From the NCBI GenBank assembly GCA_030426865.1, contig JAUHXN010000102.1, forward strand, positions 1 through 9,028: a stretch of DNA of 9,028 bases, given 5' to 3'. This document shows, piece after piece, positions 1 to 5,490 of the stretch (positions are counted from its first letter, which is position 1; every line of letters starts with the position of its first letter). Source of the stretch: a bacterium. Lineage in GTDB: Bacteria; Bacteroidota; Ignavibacteria; Kapaibacteriales; UBA2268. The position numbers and the translations under genes were made by a program. The notes beneath the pieces are model-generated. The model saw only the letters and a program-made list of their open reading frames with translations. It made no database searches and was not told the DNA's origin.

Positions 1-1042
1 GTTTAATCAGTGATTCAGAACTCACTCCCAACCAATCAAAAGCATTAGTAGATAATAGCTTTTTCTTTAGCTCTGGTGAAAAATCACTTACTGATTCTAT
101 GAGTTTACCGGGCTCTAGCTCACCTAATGGGAATGGATAATCTGTACCCAATGCTACTTTGTCTTCGCCCATTAAGTCAACTACATATTTTAGCATTTTC
201 TCATCGTGAGTTAGTGAGTCTATGTAGAACTTCCCTAGATATTCACGTGGGTTTATATTATTATCAATAGCACAAAGGTCAGGTCGCACGTTGAATCCAT
301 GCTCAATTCTGCTTATAGTTGCAGGGAAAGAACCACCCGCATGAGCGAATAGCATTTTTAATTTGGGTAGTCTTTCTAGAACTCCTCCAAATATCATAGA
401 GCAAATTGCTAGTGAAGTCTCGGCAGGCATACCCACTAACCACGGTAGCCAGTATTTCTCCATTTTACTTTTACCCATCATATCCCAAGGATGAACGAAA
501 ATAGATGCGTCCAACTCTTCAGCTGCTGCAAAAAAGTCGAACAGTTCCTCTGCTGAGAGATTCCAATCATTGATATGAGTACCTATTTCTACACCGGGTA
601 AACCTAGGTCTTTTACGCAGCGTTCCAATTCTTTGATTGCTCGTTTCGGGTCTTGGAGTGGGACAGTTCCTAATCCAATAAATCTAGTTGGGTGCTTATC
701 ACAAACCCCCTTTATAAAATCATTTTGGTATTTTGAAGTTTCCTCGGCATGCTCTGCTTTAGCCCAATAGTAGAATAGTACTGGTATTGGCGAGATAACT
801 TGGACATCTACTTGATGGTGGTCACAATCTTTAATGCGAGCATCACCATCCCAACAGTTATCTTCTATCTCGCGGAAAAATTTAGGCCCTGCCATCATCT
901 TAGCACAACAAGGTTTGTGATGTTCTAAGTGAATGAATTCACCATACCCGAATTTACTATTGTAATCAGGCATATTAGGTGGCATTATATGTGTGTGTAC
1001 GTCAACTTTTAGTGATTTCTCTCCATTTCCCAAATCTACCAT
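1..1042 (-). CDS. nbaD: 2-amino-3-carboxymuconate-6-semialdehyde decarboxylase (ACMSD), 3' end cut by window edge
   Basis: This amidohydrolase-2 family enzyme should decarboxylate 2-amino-3-carboxymuconate 6-semialdehyde to 2-aminomuconate 6-semialdehyde, keeping the tryptophan/kynurenine ring-cleavage product from cyclising to quinolinate. I translated 347 codons from ATG 1042 with no stop before the edge. The family is usually about 330-340 residues, so only the last few residues can be missing. The metal site is visible: HxH at H16/H18 (VDVHTHI), H184 in FVHPWDMMG, and D301 in LGTDYPFPLGE. The catalytic His is H234 in FAHAGGSFPATISRIEHGF, followed by the family-typical NVRPDLCA. The start directly follows the dioxygenase stop, with a GGAGAAG ribosome site 6 bases upstream, so the two are surely co-transcribed and probably translationally coupled. 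The product is the next enzyme after its neighbour in the pathway, which makes the assignment firm. Confidence 0.93.
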   Translation of the reverse strand, partial: MVDLGNGEKSLKVDVHTHIMPPNMPDYNSKFGYGEFIHLEHHKPCCAKMMAGPKFFREIEDNCWDGDARIKDCDHHQVDVQVISPIPVLFYYWAKAEHAEETSKYQNDFIKGVCDKHPTRFIGLGTVPLQDPKRAIKELERCVKDLGLPGVEIGTHINDWNLSAEELFDFFAAAEELDASIFVHPWDMMGKSKMEKYWLPWLVGMPAETSLAICSMIFGGVLERLPKLKMLFAHAGGSFPATISRIEHGFNVRPDLCAIDNNINPREYLGKFYIDSLTHDEKMLKYVVDLMGEDKVALGTDYPFPLGELEPGKLIESVSDFSPELKKKLLSTNAFDWLGVSSESLIK

Positions 1043-1570
1043 TTATTTCTTCTCCGGTTTTTCCATCACAGTACCACACTTATCACAAGTTCTAGCTTTC
1101 TCGTCGTTGAAAAACTCTTCCATCTTAACGGGTAGTTCAGTTACTATATTTTTCATCGCAAATTCTTTTCTAGCAAGCTTATTATTACAATTCTCACAAT
1201 ACCACTCTAGGGCATCTATAGCCTCAGGGTCACGAACTTGTTCTACTACAAGTCCGATAGTATTTGCTGGTCTTTGAGGTGAATGAGGTACTTTTCCAGG
1301 TAAAAGAAATATCTCTCCTTCTTTTATATGTACATCTCTAAACTCACCGTCATCTATTATTTTCACAGTGATGTCCCCTTCTACTTGGTAGAAGAACTCA
1401 GGGGTTTCATTATAGTGATAGTCTTTACGTCCGTTTGGTCCACCAACTACCATTATTATCATCTCGCCATCCTCATATACTTGTTTGTTACCAACAGGTG
1501 GCTTTAGTAAATGACGGTTCTCGTCTATCCATTTCTTGAAATTTATTGGTGGTATTTTAGCTGTTGACAT
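1043..1570 (-). CDS. nbaC: 3-hydroxyanthranilate 3,4-dioxygenase
   Basis: This cupin-fold, Fe(II)-dependent ring-cleaving dioxygenase converts 3-hydroxyanthranilate plus O2 to 2-amino-3-carboxymuconate 6-semialdehyde in the cytoplasm. The 175-residue length is that of the bacterial enzymes. Visible residues are the iron ligands H52 and E58 (YHYNETPEFFYQVEG) and H96 (VPHSPQRP), substrate-binding R48, R100 and E110, and the C-terminal rubredoxin-like metal site with two CxxC pairs (C125/C128 in WYCENC, C162/C165 in RTCDKC). The C-terminal site marks the bacterial/fungal type. The start is supported by a GGAG seven bases upstream (1578-1581). The stop TAA (1043-1045) touches the ATG of the ACMSD gene that uses its product. 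Further kynurenine-pathway genes may lie beyond position 1, but this is not visible. Confidence 0.95.
   Translation of the reverse strand: MSTAKIPPINFKKWIDENRHLLKPPVGNKQVYEDGEMIIMVVGGPNGRKDYHYNETPEFFYQVEGDITVKIIDDGEFRDVHIKEGEIFLLPGKVPHSPQRPANTIGLVVEQVRDPEAIDALEWYCENCNNKLARKEFAMKNIVTELPVKMEEFFNDEKARTCDKCGTVMEKPEKK
1049..1055 (-). promoter_or_regulatory. Shine-Dalgarno for the ACMSD gene, inside the dioxygenase ORF
   Basis: On the minus strand GGAGAAG lies 6 bases before ATG 1042, within the last codons of the dioxygenase. Together with the zero-base gene junction this fixes the ACMSD start and suggests re-initiation by the terminating ribosome. Confidence 0.7.
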
Positions 1571-1577
1571 GACTATA

Positions 1578-1581
1578 CTCC
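1578..1581 (-). promoter_or_regulatory. Shine-Dalgarno for the dioxygenase
   Basis: GGAG on the minus strand sits 7 bases upstream of ATG 1570. It supports that start. Several other genes in this window have only weak or no such site, as is usual in Bacteroidota. Confidence 0.5.
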
Positions 1582-1640
1582 GTAAAATAATTTATATTCA
1601 ATCGATTTTATTTATCATAAATTAGTAAATAATATCTTCA

Positions 1641-1667
1641 TTCTAAAGTATATCTTCAATTGCTTTT
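1641..1667. repeat. 27-bp direct repeat, copy 1 (outside the gene)
   Basis: This is identical to 1810-1836. Read on the minus strand it encodes KAIEDIL and a TAG stop, the same C-terminus as the DUF2306-like gene. It is therefore a detached duplicate of that gene's 3' end, 169 bases downstream of the original, with a palindromic element between the copies. Confidence 0.9.
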
Positions 1668-1681
1668 ATTTTATATATTTT

Positions 1682-1778
1682 TGTCATTCTGAGCGAAGCG
1701 TGAGAATCTCTGACACTCTGCTCCGACTCTTGAGATTGCCACGTCCTCTTCGCTTCGCTGAGATTCCTCGCAATGACA
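1682..1778. repeat. Isolated palindromic element of the TGTCATT...AATGACA family
   Basis: The 97-bp unit begins TGTCATTCTGAGCGAAGCG and ends CCTCGCAATGACA, so its ends are imperfect inverted repeats. AGCGAAGCG (1692-1700) and CGCTTCGCT (1751-1759) are a perfect 9-bp inverted pair. The inner arm borders GAATCTC and GAGATTGCCACG match those of the array units at 3623-4562. The loop differs from the array loops and the right arm is longer. It is flanked, with 14 and 31 bases between, by 27-bp direct repeats. A minus-strand reading frame through it (1643-1828) is repeat-derived and not a gene. Confidence 0.85.
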
Positions 1779-1809
1779 GATTCACGAGATTTTTTAGGTC
1801 CTTTCAATT

Positions 1810-1836
1810 TTCTAAAGTATATCTTCAATTGCTTTT
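1810..1836. repeat. 27-bp direct repeat, copy 2 (3' end of the DUF2306-like gene)
   Basis: This is identical to 1641-1667 over 27 bases and contains the last codons and stop of the membrane protein gene. The match ends abruptly on both sides (a versus c at the right; the left flanks also differ), as expected of a duplication rather than chance similarity. Confidence 0.9.
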
Positions 1837-2456
1837 CTTTTTGGGGTCTGTGTGTACTTTCTAGTCCAGAATATTATCAGCGGAGTGAATATAACTGAAG
1901 GCAAAATCCATACTATCCAGTTCGGTTCTATGAAGTTGATATTAACTACTAAAAAAGCAGTAAAAGTGGAGATATAAGTACCGACCATCATACCTATGTG
2001 TTGCACTAACCACGTCATTCGTGGTATCTCTTTGTTCTTAGTAAGTAAGTAGAATAATTTTAACTGACTATAAACTAATTGTAGAGAGATTAAACCAAAT
2101 ACGACTAGTACTAACTCTAAACTAACTATCATTAGTACTGTATTTATCAATGAAACTATATTTATAATCCAATCGGAAGTTGATGGATTTAATTTCTTAT
2201 TTCTAATGGCTCGTAAACCAGAATAGTTCATATAAAGTGAGAATATTCCTATATGAAATAGGAAAGTACTTCCCTTAAAAGACGAAAGTAAAATAGCTGT
2301 AAAAGATACAACCATCATAGAAACAAAAAAGTAGAATCCACTTTTCTTGTGAAGCTTTTGTCCTTTTCTAGAGGACATAGAAAATAAACCAAGCAGGAGG
2401 GCTAGACCACCAAAAACAATATGTAGTATGAGCAGCGAACTTGTTAGAATTGACAT
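1812..2456 (-). CDS. DUF2306-like integral membrane protein
   Basis: This is a 214-residue polytopic membrane protein of unknown function. The N-terminus (H12 in LHIVFGGLALLLG, then a short loop with KGQKLHKKSG containing H36) has the pattern I associate with the DUF2306 family: His in helix 1, a GxxAL stretch, then KGxxxH before helix 2. About six or seven hydrophobic segments are seen, near residues 4-25, 40-58, 64-82, 97-137 (probably two), 150-172 and 178-197, and the C-terminal tail is basic. H68 and H153 also lie in or near helices, so haem or metal binding is possible but unproven. I place the start at ATG 2456; a TTG immediately upstream is in frame but less likely. The last codons are duplicated downstream next to a palindromic element. 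The LytTR regulator gene lies 136 bases upstream on the same strand and may be linked functionally. Confidence 0.6.
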   Translation of the reverse strand: MSILTSSLLILHIVFGGLALLLGLFSMSSRKGQKLHKKSGFYFFVSMMVVSFTAILLSSFKGSTFLFHIGIFSLYMNYSGLRAIRNKKLNPSTSDWIINIVSLINTVLMIVSLELVLVVFGLISLQLVYSQLKLFYLLTKNKEIPRMTWLVQHIGMMVGTYISTFTAFLVVNINFIEPNWIVWILPSVIFTPLIIFWTRKYTQTPKRKAIEDIL

Positions 2457-2592
2457 CAAATTACCTGATAATTGTTGTTAAAATACAATTCAAAAATCGG
2501 TATTAGTTAACATCTAGACCAGCTGTAAGGTATGAATAGTAAGCGTAGGGACAAATGGGAAGCTATTTGTGGTGAGTGACAAGTCTGCTTAT

Positions 2593-3453
2593 TTAGGTGG
2601 TAAGTTTTTCTTTGATAAAATCATTCAGTTTCCTAGATACTGGGACAGGAATATCTGTGAAGTTAAGGTGTAATTTATAACCTTGAGCGTTCCCACTGAC
2701 TTTTTTCACATACTGTAAATTTACCAAAAAGCTCTTGTGGCACCGAATAATATTTTCATTATTATTGAAGATTAGCTCAACGTTTTTTAGAGTATTCCTA
2801 AGTAATGTTACCTCAACTTTCTCTTCTTTCAAATAGAAAACTTCAATGTAGTTATCAGCAGATTTGATAAAAAGCAATTCCGTGCTGTCAATAACTAGTT
2901 CTTCATTCTGATTTTGAGAGTCAATTTTGATTGTAGTCTTAGGGTTAGTATGTGCTAATAGCTTTTGATTGATACCTTCCGATTCTGCAGCAAACTTCTT
3001 CGCACTTTTGGATTCCTGATATATTATTATAAAAGTTATAGGCAGGATACTAACCATAAAAGTATAGAATTCGAAAACTAATACATACTTCAAAGAAAGT
3101 GTGTTATTATTCAAATAAGATGTGTAGATAGCGTTAGCAAGCCCTATTGCTAATATATTTACTATTGTCCAAGTGATTTCTTTCCCAGTATTCCATGACT
3201 CTTCATTAAAATAATTTGGGAATAGCGGAGCAATGATAATATTTAGGATAATAATTGCCGCGGTCGTAATCGCCCCATATATAAAGCAGACTTCAACTAT
3301 ACCACTTCCCATAGTGCTGAGCCCAAATGGCTGAAACGTTAATAAGAATAAAGCCACAAACAATCCGTAAACGAATGACATTTTCAATTTATCGGCTACT
3401 GTTTCTTTTACAATGTATGGTTGTTTTAGTTTATTCTTTATTCTATTGAGCAT
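2593..3453 (-). CDS. Membrane-anchored LytTR-family transcriptional regulator
   Basis: This 286-residue protein has four predicted membrane helices (about 27-45, 55-78, 93-113 and 122-147) followed by a linker and a C-terminal LytTR DNA-binding domain (about 180-283). The first helix carries FQPFGL, a motif common in membrane-bound LytTR proteins of Bacteroidota. LytTR hallmarks are ELLFIKSADNYIEVFY, LLRNTLKNVE, RCHKSFLVNLQYVKKV, and the PVSRKLNDFIKEKL end. There is no receiver domain and no histidine kinase beside it, so it probably acts as a one-component, membrane-tethered regulator whose signal is read by the membrane part. That last point is inference. The nearest candidate target is the DUF2306-like gene downstream on the same strand. 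The ATG at 3453 gives a full first helix; upstream lies the repeat region. Confidence 0.85.
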   Translation of the reverse strand: MLNRIKNKLKQPYIVKETVADKLKMSFVYGLFVALFLLTFQPFGLSTMGSGIVEVCFIYGAITTAAIIILNIIIAPLFPNYFNEESWNTGKEITWTIVNILAIGLANAIYTSYLNNNTLSLKYVLVFEFYTFMVSILPITFIIIYQESKSAKKFAAESEGINQKLLAHTNPKTTIKIDSQNQNEELVIDSTELLFIKSADNYIEVFYLKEEKVEVTLLRNTLKNVELIFNNNENIIRCHKSFLVNLQYVKKVSGNAQGYKLHLNFTDIPVPVSRKLNDFIKEKLTT

Positions 3454-3496
3454 TTTATTCTTTTAACTATAATGTTCTTTTTGTTACGGACTAAAT

Positions 3497-3563
3497 GTAG
3501 AGACGTATTGCATACGTCTCTTAACCCTTTCTTCTTCTGGAGACGAATGCAATACGTCTCTAC
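3497..3563. repeat. Nested inverted repeat, GTAGAGACGTATTGCA family
   Basis: Two 24-base arms (3497-3520 and 3540-3563) are reverse complements with a single mismatch, separated by 19 bases. The left arm is itself palindromic: GAGACGTA and TACGTCTC around a TTGCA centre. The right arm has GAGACG/CGTCTC ends. It can fold as one long hairpin or two short ones. It is unrelated in sequence to the TGTCATT family beside it. It lies upstream of the LytTR gene start (3453), so it could also affect that gene's expression. Confidence 0.85.
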
Positions 3564-3570
3564 AATCACC

Positions 3571-3605
3571 TCCACTTCGCTATGCTCTGTATCCTCGCAA
3601 TGACA
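3571..3605. repeat. Truncated right arm of a TGTCATT-family unit
   Basis: The end CCTCGCAATGACA (3593-3605) and the preceding CACTTCG resemble the right arm of the array units, but the left half is missing. It is followed by the same 17-base spacer (3606-3622) that follows the nuclease unit (4149-4165). It is probably a decayed first member of the array, cut short near the GTAGAGACG-family repeat. Confidence 0.6.
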
Positions 3606-3622
3606 TTGTTCACTTTTATACT

Positions 3623-3707
3623 TGTCATTCCGAGCGATGCGTGGGAATCTATTTTGTTATGCTAATTCTCTAAAGATTGCCACGTCACTTCGCTCCTCGC
3701 AATGATA
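3623..3707. repeat. Palindromic unit A (85 bp)
   Basis: The left arm starts TGTCATTCCGAGCGATGCG and ends GGGAATCT. The right arm runs AGATTGCCACGTCACTTCG to CTCGCAATGATA. The arms are inverted and the loop is about 23 bases. It has the same length as the units at 4166-4562 and differs from them at a few positions, including TGATA in place of TGACA at the end. It sits immediately before the nuclease-carrying unit. Confidence 0.85.
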
Positions 3708-3735
3708 CATTGACACAATTGTCGTTATAACTCAC

Positions 3736-4148
3736 TGTCATTGCGAGAAATATCAGCTAGCTGATATTGCGTGGCAATCTTTAATGACTAATCCCGTACT
3801 TCATTCCTAAATCTTCCCATTTAGGATTATTTAATTCGATTAAGTCTATTTTCTTTTGTCGTGACCATGATTTTATCTTTTTTTCATAATTCAATGCAGC
3901 TTCTATTGAATCAGTGCTTTCAACATAAACTAACTTATTTATATTATACTTTTTAGTAAAAGATGTAGCATTTCTTCCTGATGTATGGTCTTGTAATCTT
4001 TGATGTATGTTGCCACTGACACCAGTGTACAACACAGTATTATTTTTATTTGTCATTATATAAATATAGTATGTTTTCAATTTCGAGTCACATTCTTTGT
4101 TTGTGTCATTTTTGAGATTGCCACGTCCTTTCAGTCCTCGCAATGACA
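3736..4148. mobile_element. Candidate mobile unit: GIY-YIG nuclease gene inside palindromic-repeat arms
   Basis: The left end is TGTCATTGCGAG, a 20-bp perfect palindrome plus one base, then GCGTGGCAATCT (3736-3780). The right end is AGATTGCCACG...CTCGCAATGACA (4115-4148). The outer 12 bases and the inner GTGGCAATCT of the two ends are exact reverse complements. Between them is one gene whose stop codon is the first three bases inside the left arm. The arms match those of the 85-bp units on both sides, and the spacer to the next unit (17 bases) is nearly the same as between those units. I therefore read it as a long form of the repeat in which the loop carries a nuclease, with the short units as non-autonomous derivatives. 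Mobility is inferred from structure only, and no clear target-site duplication was found. Confidence 0.6.
3749..3768. repeat. Perfect 20-bp palindrome in the left arm
   Basis: AATATCAGCTAGCTGATATT equals its own reverse complement. It occupies the middle of the arm that lies just 3' of the nuclease stop codon and is absent from all other arms in the window. Confidence 0.95.
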
Positions 4149-4149
4149 T
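3781..4149 (-). CDS. Small single-domain GIY-YIG nuclease
   Basis: This is a GIY-YIG endonuclease-fold protein of the small YhbQ-like type, 122 residues from ATG 4149. The GIY-side motif is YYIYIM (27-32) and the YIG-side motif is LYTGVS (Y41-T42-G43). It is followed by R51 and H55 (NIHQRLQDH), the metal-binding E89 (ALNYEKKIKSW) and the W95/R97 stretch typical of the family. All expected catalytic residues are present, so it may be active. The first 14 residues are translated from the flanking repeat arm, and no other ATG lies before residue 32, which would cut off the first strand. A TTG at residue 24 (4078-4080) would give a normal N-terminus and is a likely true start, 99 residues long. 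The stop abuts the other arm. The gene is the only one inside the repeat array and may process or spread the repeats (inference). Confidence 0.85.
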   Translation of the reverse strand: MSLRGLKGRGNLKNDTNKECDSKLKTYYIYIMTNKNNTVLYTGVSGNIHQRLQDHTSGRNATSFTKKYNINKLVYVESTDSIEAALNYEKKIKSWSRQKKIDLIELNNPKWEDLGMKYGISH

Positions 4150-4165
4150 TGTTCACTTTTATACT

Positions 4166-4250
4166 TGTCATTCCGAGCGAAGCGTGGGAATCTATTTTGT
4201 GTTGCTATTTCTTTAAAGATTGCCACGTCACTTCGTTCCTCGCAATGACA
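4166..4250. repeat. Palindromic unit 1 of the array
   Basis: The left arm has GAGCGAAGCG, the loop contains TTTTGTGTTGCTATTTC, and the right arm has CACTTCGTTCCTCGC, which pairs with the left-arm CGAAG. Confidence 0.9.
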
Positions 4251-4269
4251 AATTGTTCACTTTTATACT

Positions 4270-4354
4270 TGTCATTCCGAGCAAAGCGTGGAAATCTATT
4301 TTGTTATACTATTTCTCTAAAGATTGCCACGTCCTTCCAGTCCTCGCAATGACA
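4270..4354. repeat. Palindromic unit 2 of the array
   Basis: The left arm has GAGCAAAGCG, the loop contains TTTTGTTATACTATTTC, and the right arm has the CCTTCCAGTCCTCGC variant. It shares its left arm and loop type with unit 4. Confidence 0.9.
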
Positions 4355-4373
4355 AATTGTTCACTTTTAGACT

Positions 4374-4458
4374 TGTCATTCCGAGCGAAGCGTGGGAATC
4401 TATTTTGTGTTGCTATTTCTCTAAAGATTACCACGTCCTTTCAGTCCTCGCAATGACA
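4374..4458. repeat. Palindromic unit 3 of the array
   Basis: The left arm and loop are like unit 1 (GAGCGAAGCG, TTTTGTGTTGC). The right arm has CCTTTCAGTCCTCGC, identical here to the right arm of the nuclease unit, and a G-to-A change in GATTACCACG. Confidence 0.9.
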
Positions 4459-4477
4459 TATTGTTCACTTTTAGACT

Positions 4478-4562
4478 TGTCATTCCGAGCAAAGCGTGGG
4501 AATCTATTTTGTTATGCTATTTCTCTAAAGATTGCCACGTCACTTCGTTCCTCGCAATGACA
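4478..4562. repeat. Palindromic unit 4 of the array
   Basis: The left arm and loop are like unit 2 (GAGCAAAGCG, TTTTGTTATGC). The right arm is like unit 1 (CACTTCGTTCCTCGC). It ends 12 bases before the stop codon of the lipoprotein gene at 4575. Confidence 0.9.
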
Positions 4563-4574
4563 ATAGCTAACCTA

Positions 4575-5342
4575 TCATTTCACAAATTTAGCAATATTCT
4601 CATCATCCATATCTCTAAAATATAAAGTGTCGTTTTCAATTTCATATCGGAATTTTTGTGATAGAACATCGATGTATTCCTTTTCTAATTCACTTTCAGG
4701 GCAAGCCATTTTGGTCATAATTAATTCAGAAATTTTTACTAGTCCATCCTCCCCAACTTCAAATCGACCGTTAAAATTATTACATCTAGTCTGTCCACTT
4801 ACCATACCGTCAGGATTAAACTTTATAAATGCTGATTTCAATCTTTGAATCCTAATTCCACTTACTGGTTTGCCGCTAATGAATTGCAAATACCAATTTT
4901 CGTCAGTCAATTCATTACCAAACAATTTTCTATATACTATCTCATTATCTTCATCTGATACTAAACCATTATCTTTGAAATAATAGATTGATTTTATCAA
5001 ATCTTCACCGTCTTTTTGATATAATAGTATAGCTTTTGTTCTTCTATCAAGACTAAAAAAACCTTCATATCTCTCTATATTGGGTTTGTCTGAGCCAATA
5101 TACTCGACTCTCAATTCAAAACTATAATCATCATTCAGAGTTAATCTTTTTTCTATCCGGACACAATCATTGCAATCCTCTATACTTATATAGGTACCCA
5201 TCCAATAAAGCGAATCGTACTTTTTATAAACCTCTGCACTATCGACGGAGTCATGTTCGCTCTCTTCTTTAGGTGTTCCGCCACAACTAATAAGAATTAG
5301 ACTCACTACAAATAAAATTGCGATTATGTTTTTCATTGTCAT
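4575..5342 (-). CDS. Lipoprotein with NlpE-like and META domains (CxxC-containing paralog)
   Basis: This 255-residue putative lipoprotein has a signal peptide ending in the lipobox LISC (C20), so it is probably attached to the outer or inner membrane. Residues about 45-135 resemble the NlpE N-terminal beta-barrel: MGTYISIEDCNDCVRIEKRLTL with C57-x2-C60, then an LxLYQKDGED stretch. Residues about 143-255 form a META (HslJ-like) domain: NWYLQFISGKPV, IKFNPDGMVSGQTRCNNFNGRF (C187), IMTKMACPESE (C214) and a C-terminal DTLYFRDMDD. In these families such domains occur in envelope stress sensing and stress resistance, but no specific role can be given here. A second in-frame ATG at 5336 gives a more typical lipoprotein start (MKNII). 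The paralog at 5918-6637 shares the whole architecture. No Shine-Dalgarno is evident. Confidence 0.75.
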   Translation of the reverse strand: MTMKNIIAILFVVSLILISCGGTPKEESEHDSVDSAEVYKKYDSLYWMGTYISIEDCNDCVRIEKRLTLNDDYSFELRVEYIGSDKPNIERYEGFFSLDRRTKAILLYQKDGEDLIKSIYYFKDNGLVSDEDNEIVYRKLFGNELTDENWYLQFISGKPVSGIRIQRLKSAFIKFNPDGMVSGQTRCNNFNGRFEVGEDGLVKISELIMTKMACPESELEKEYIDVLSQKFRYEIENDTLYFRDMDDENIAKFVK

Positions 5343-5490
5343 TTGTTGATTTAATAATATTCAAACTACATTCTATTTGTTCAATCTACAAAAAATGTGT
5401 GGATTTGAGTAAATCTACTTAAAAACCAAAACTAAGCTTATTATTATATTCGCTTAATCATTTTTTAAAAATAATAAAAAGAGTTACGAG

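Larger units (their letters stand above)
4150..4562. repeat. Tandem array of four 104-bp palindromic repeats
   Basis: Four copies start at 4150, 4254, 4358 and 4462, an exact 104-base period. Each is a spacer beginning TGTTCACTTTTA plus an 85-bp inverted-arm unit; the last ends at 4562. There are no variable spacers, so this is not CRISPR. Several open frames on the plus strand (4143-4560) repeat the same peptide with shifts and are artefacts. The array fills the gap between the nuclease gene and the first lipoprotein gene, whose 3' end it follows, and its hairpins could act as terminators or protect mRNA ends. Confidence 0.95.

Noticed and set aside
993..1277. Plus-strand 94-residue frame
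   Set aside because: It lies antisense to the well-supported dioxygenase and decarboxylase genes and has low-complexity composition.
1643..1828. Minus-strand 61-residue frame
   Set aside because: Its centre is a translation of the palindromic element and its end is the duplicated 3' end of the neighbouring gene; it has no sign of being a real protein.
2544..2570. Small hairpin (ACAAAT...ATTTGT) between the LytTR and DUF2306-like genes as a terminator
   Set aside because: The stem is only 6 A/T-rich pairs and no T run follows on the minus strand.
4143..4560. Three overlapping plus-strand reading frames of 69-78 residues
   Set aside because: They encode the same repeat-derived peptide, offset by one array period, and simply reflect the tandem repeat.
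4150..4562. Possible CRISPR array
   Set aside because: The period is 104 bp, the spacers are constant rather than unique, and the repeated part is an 85-bp inverted-arm unit. No cas gene is in the window.
3623..4562. Classical REP/RAYT system
   Set aside because: The units are palindromic like REPs, but no Y1 (HUH) transposase is encoded here; the only linked enzyme is a GIY-YIG nuclease.
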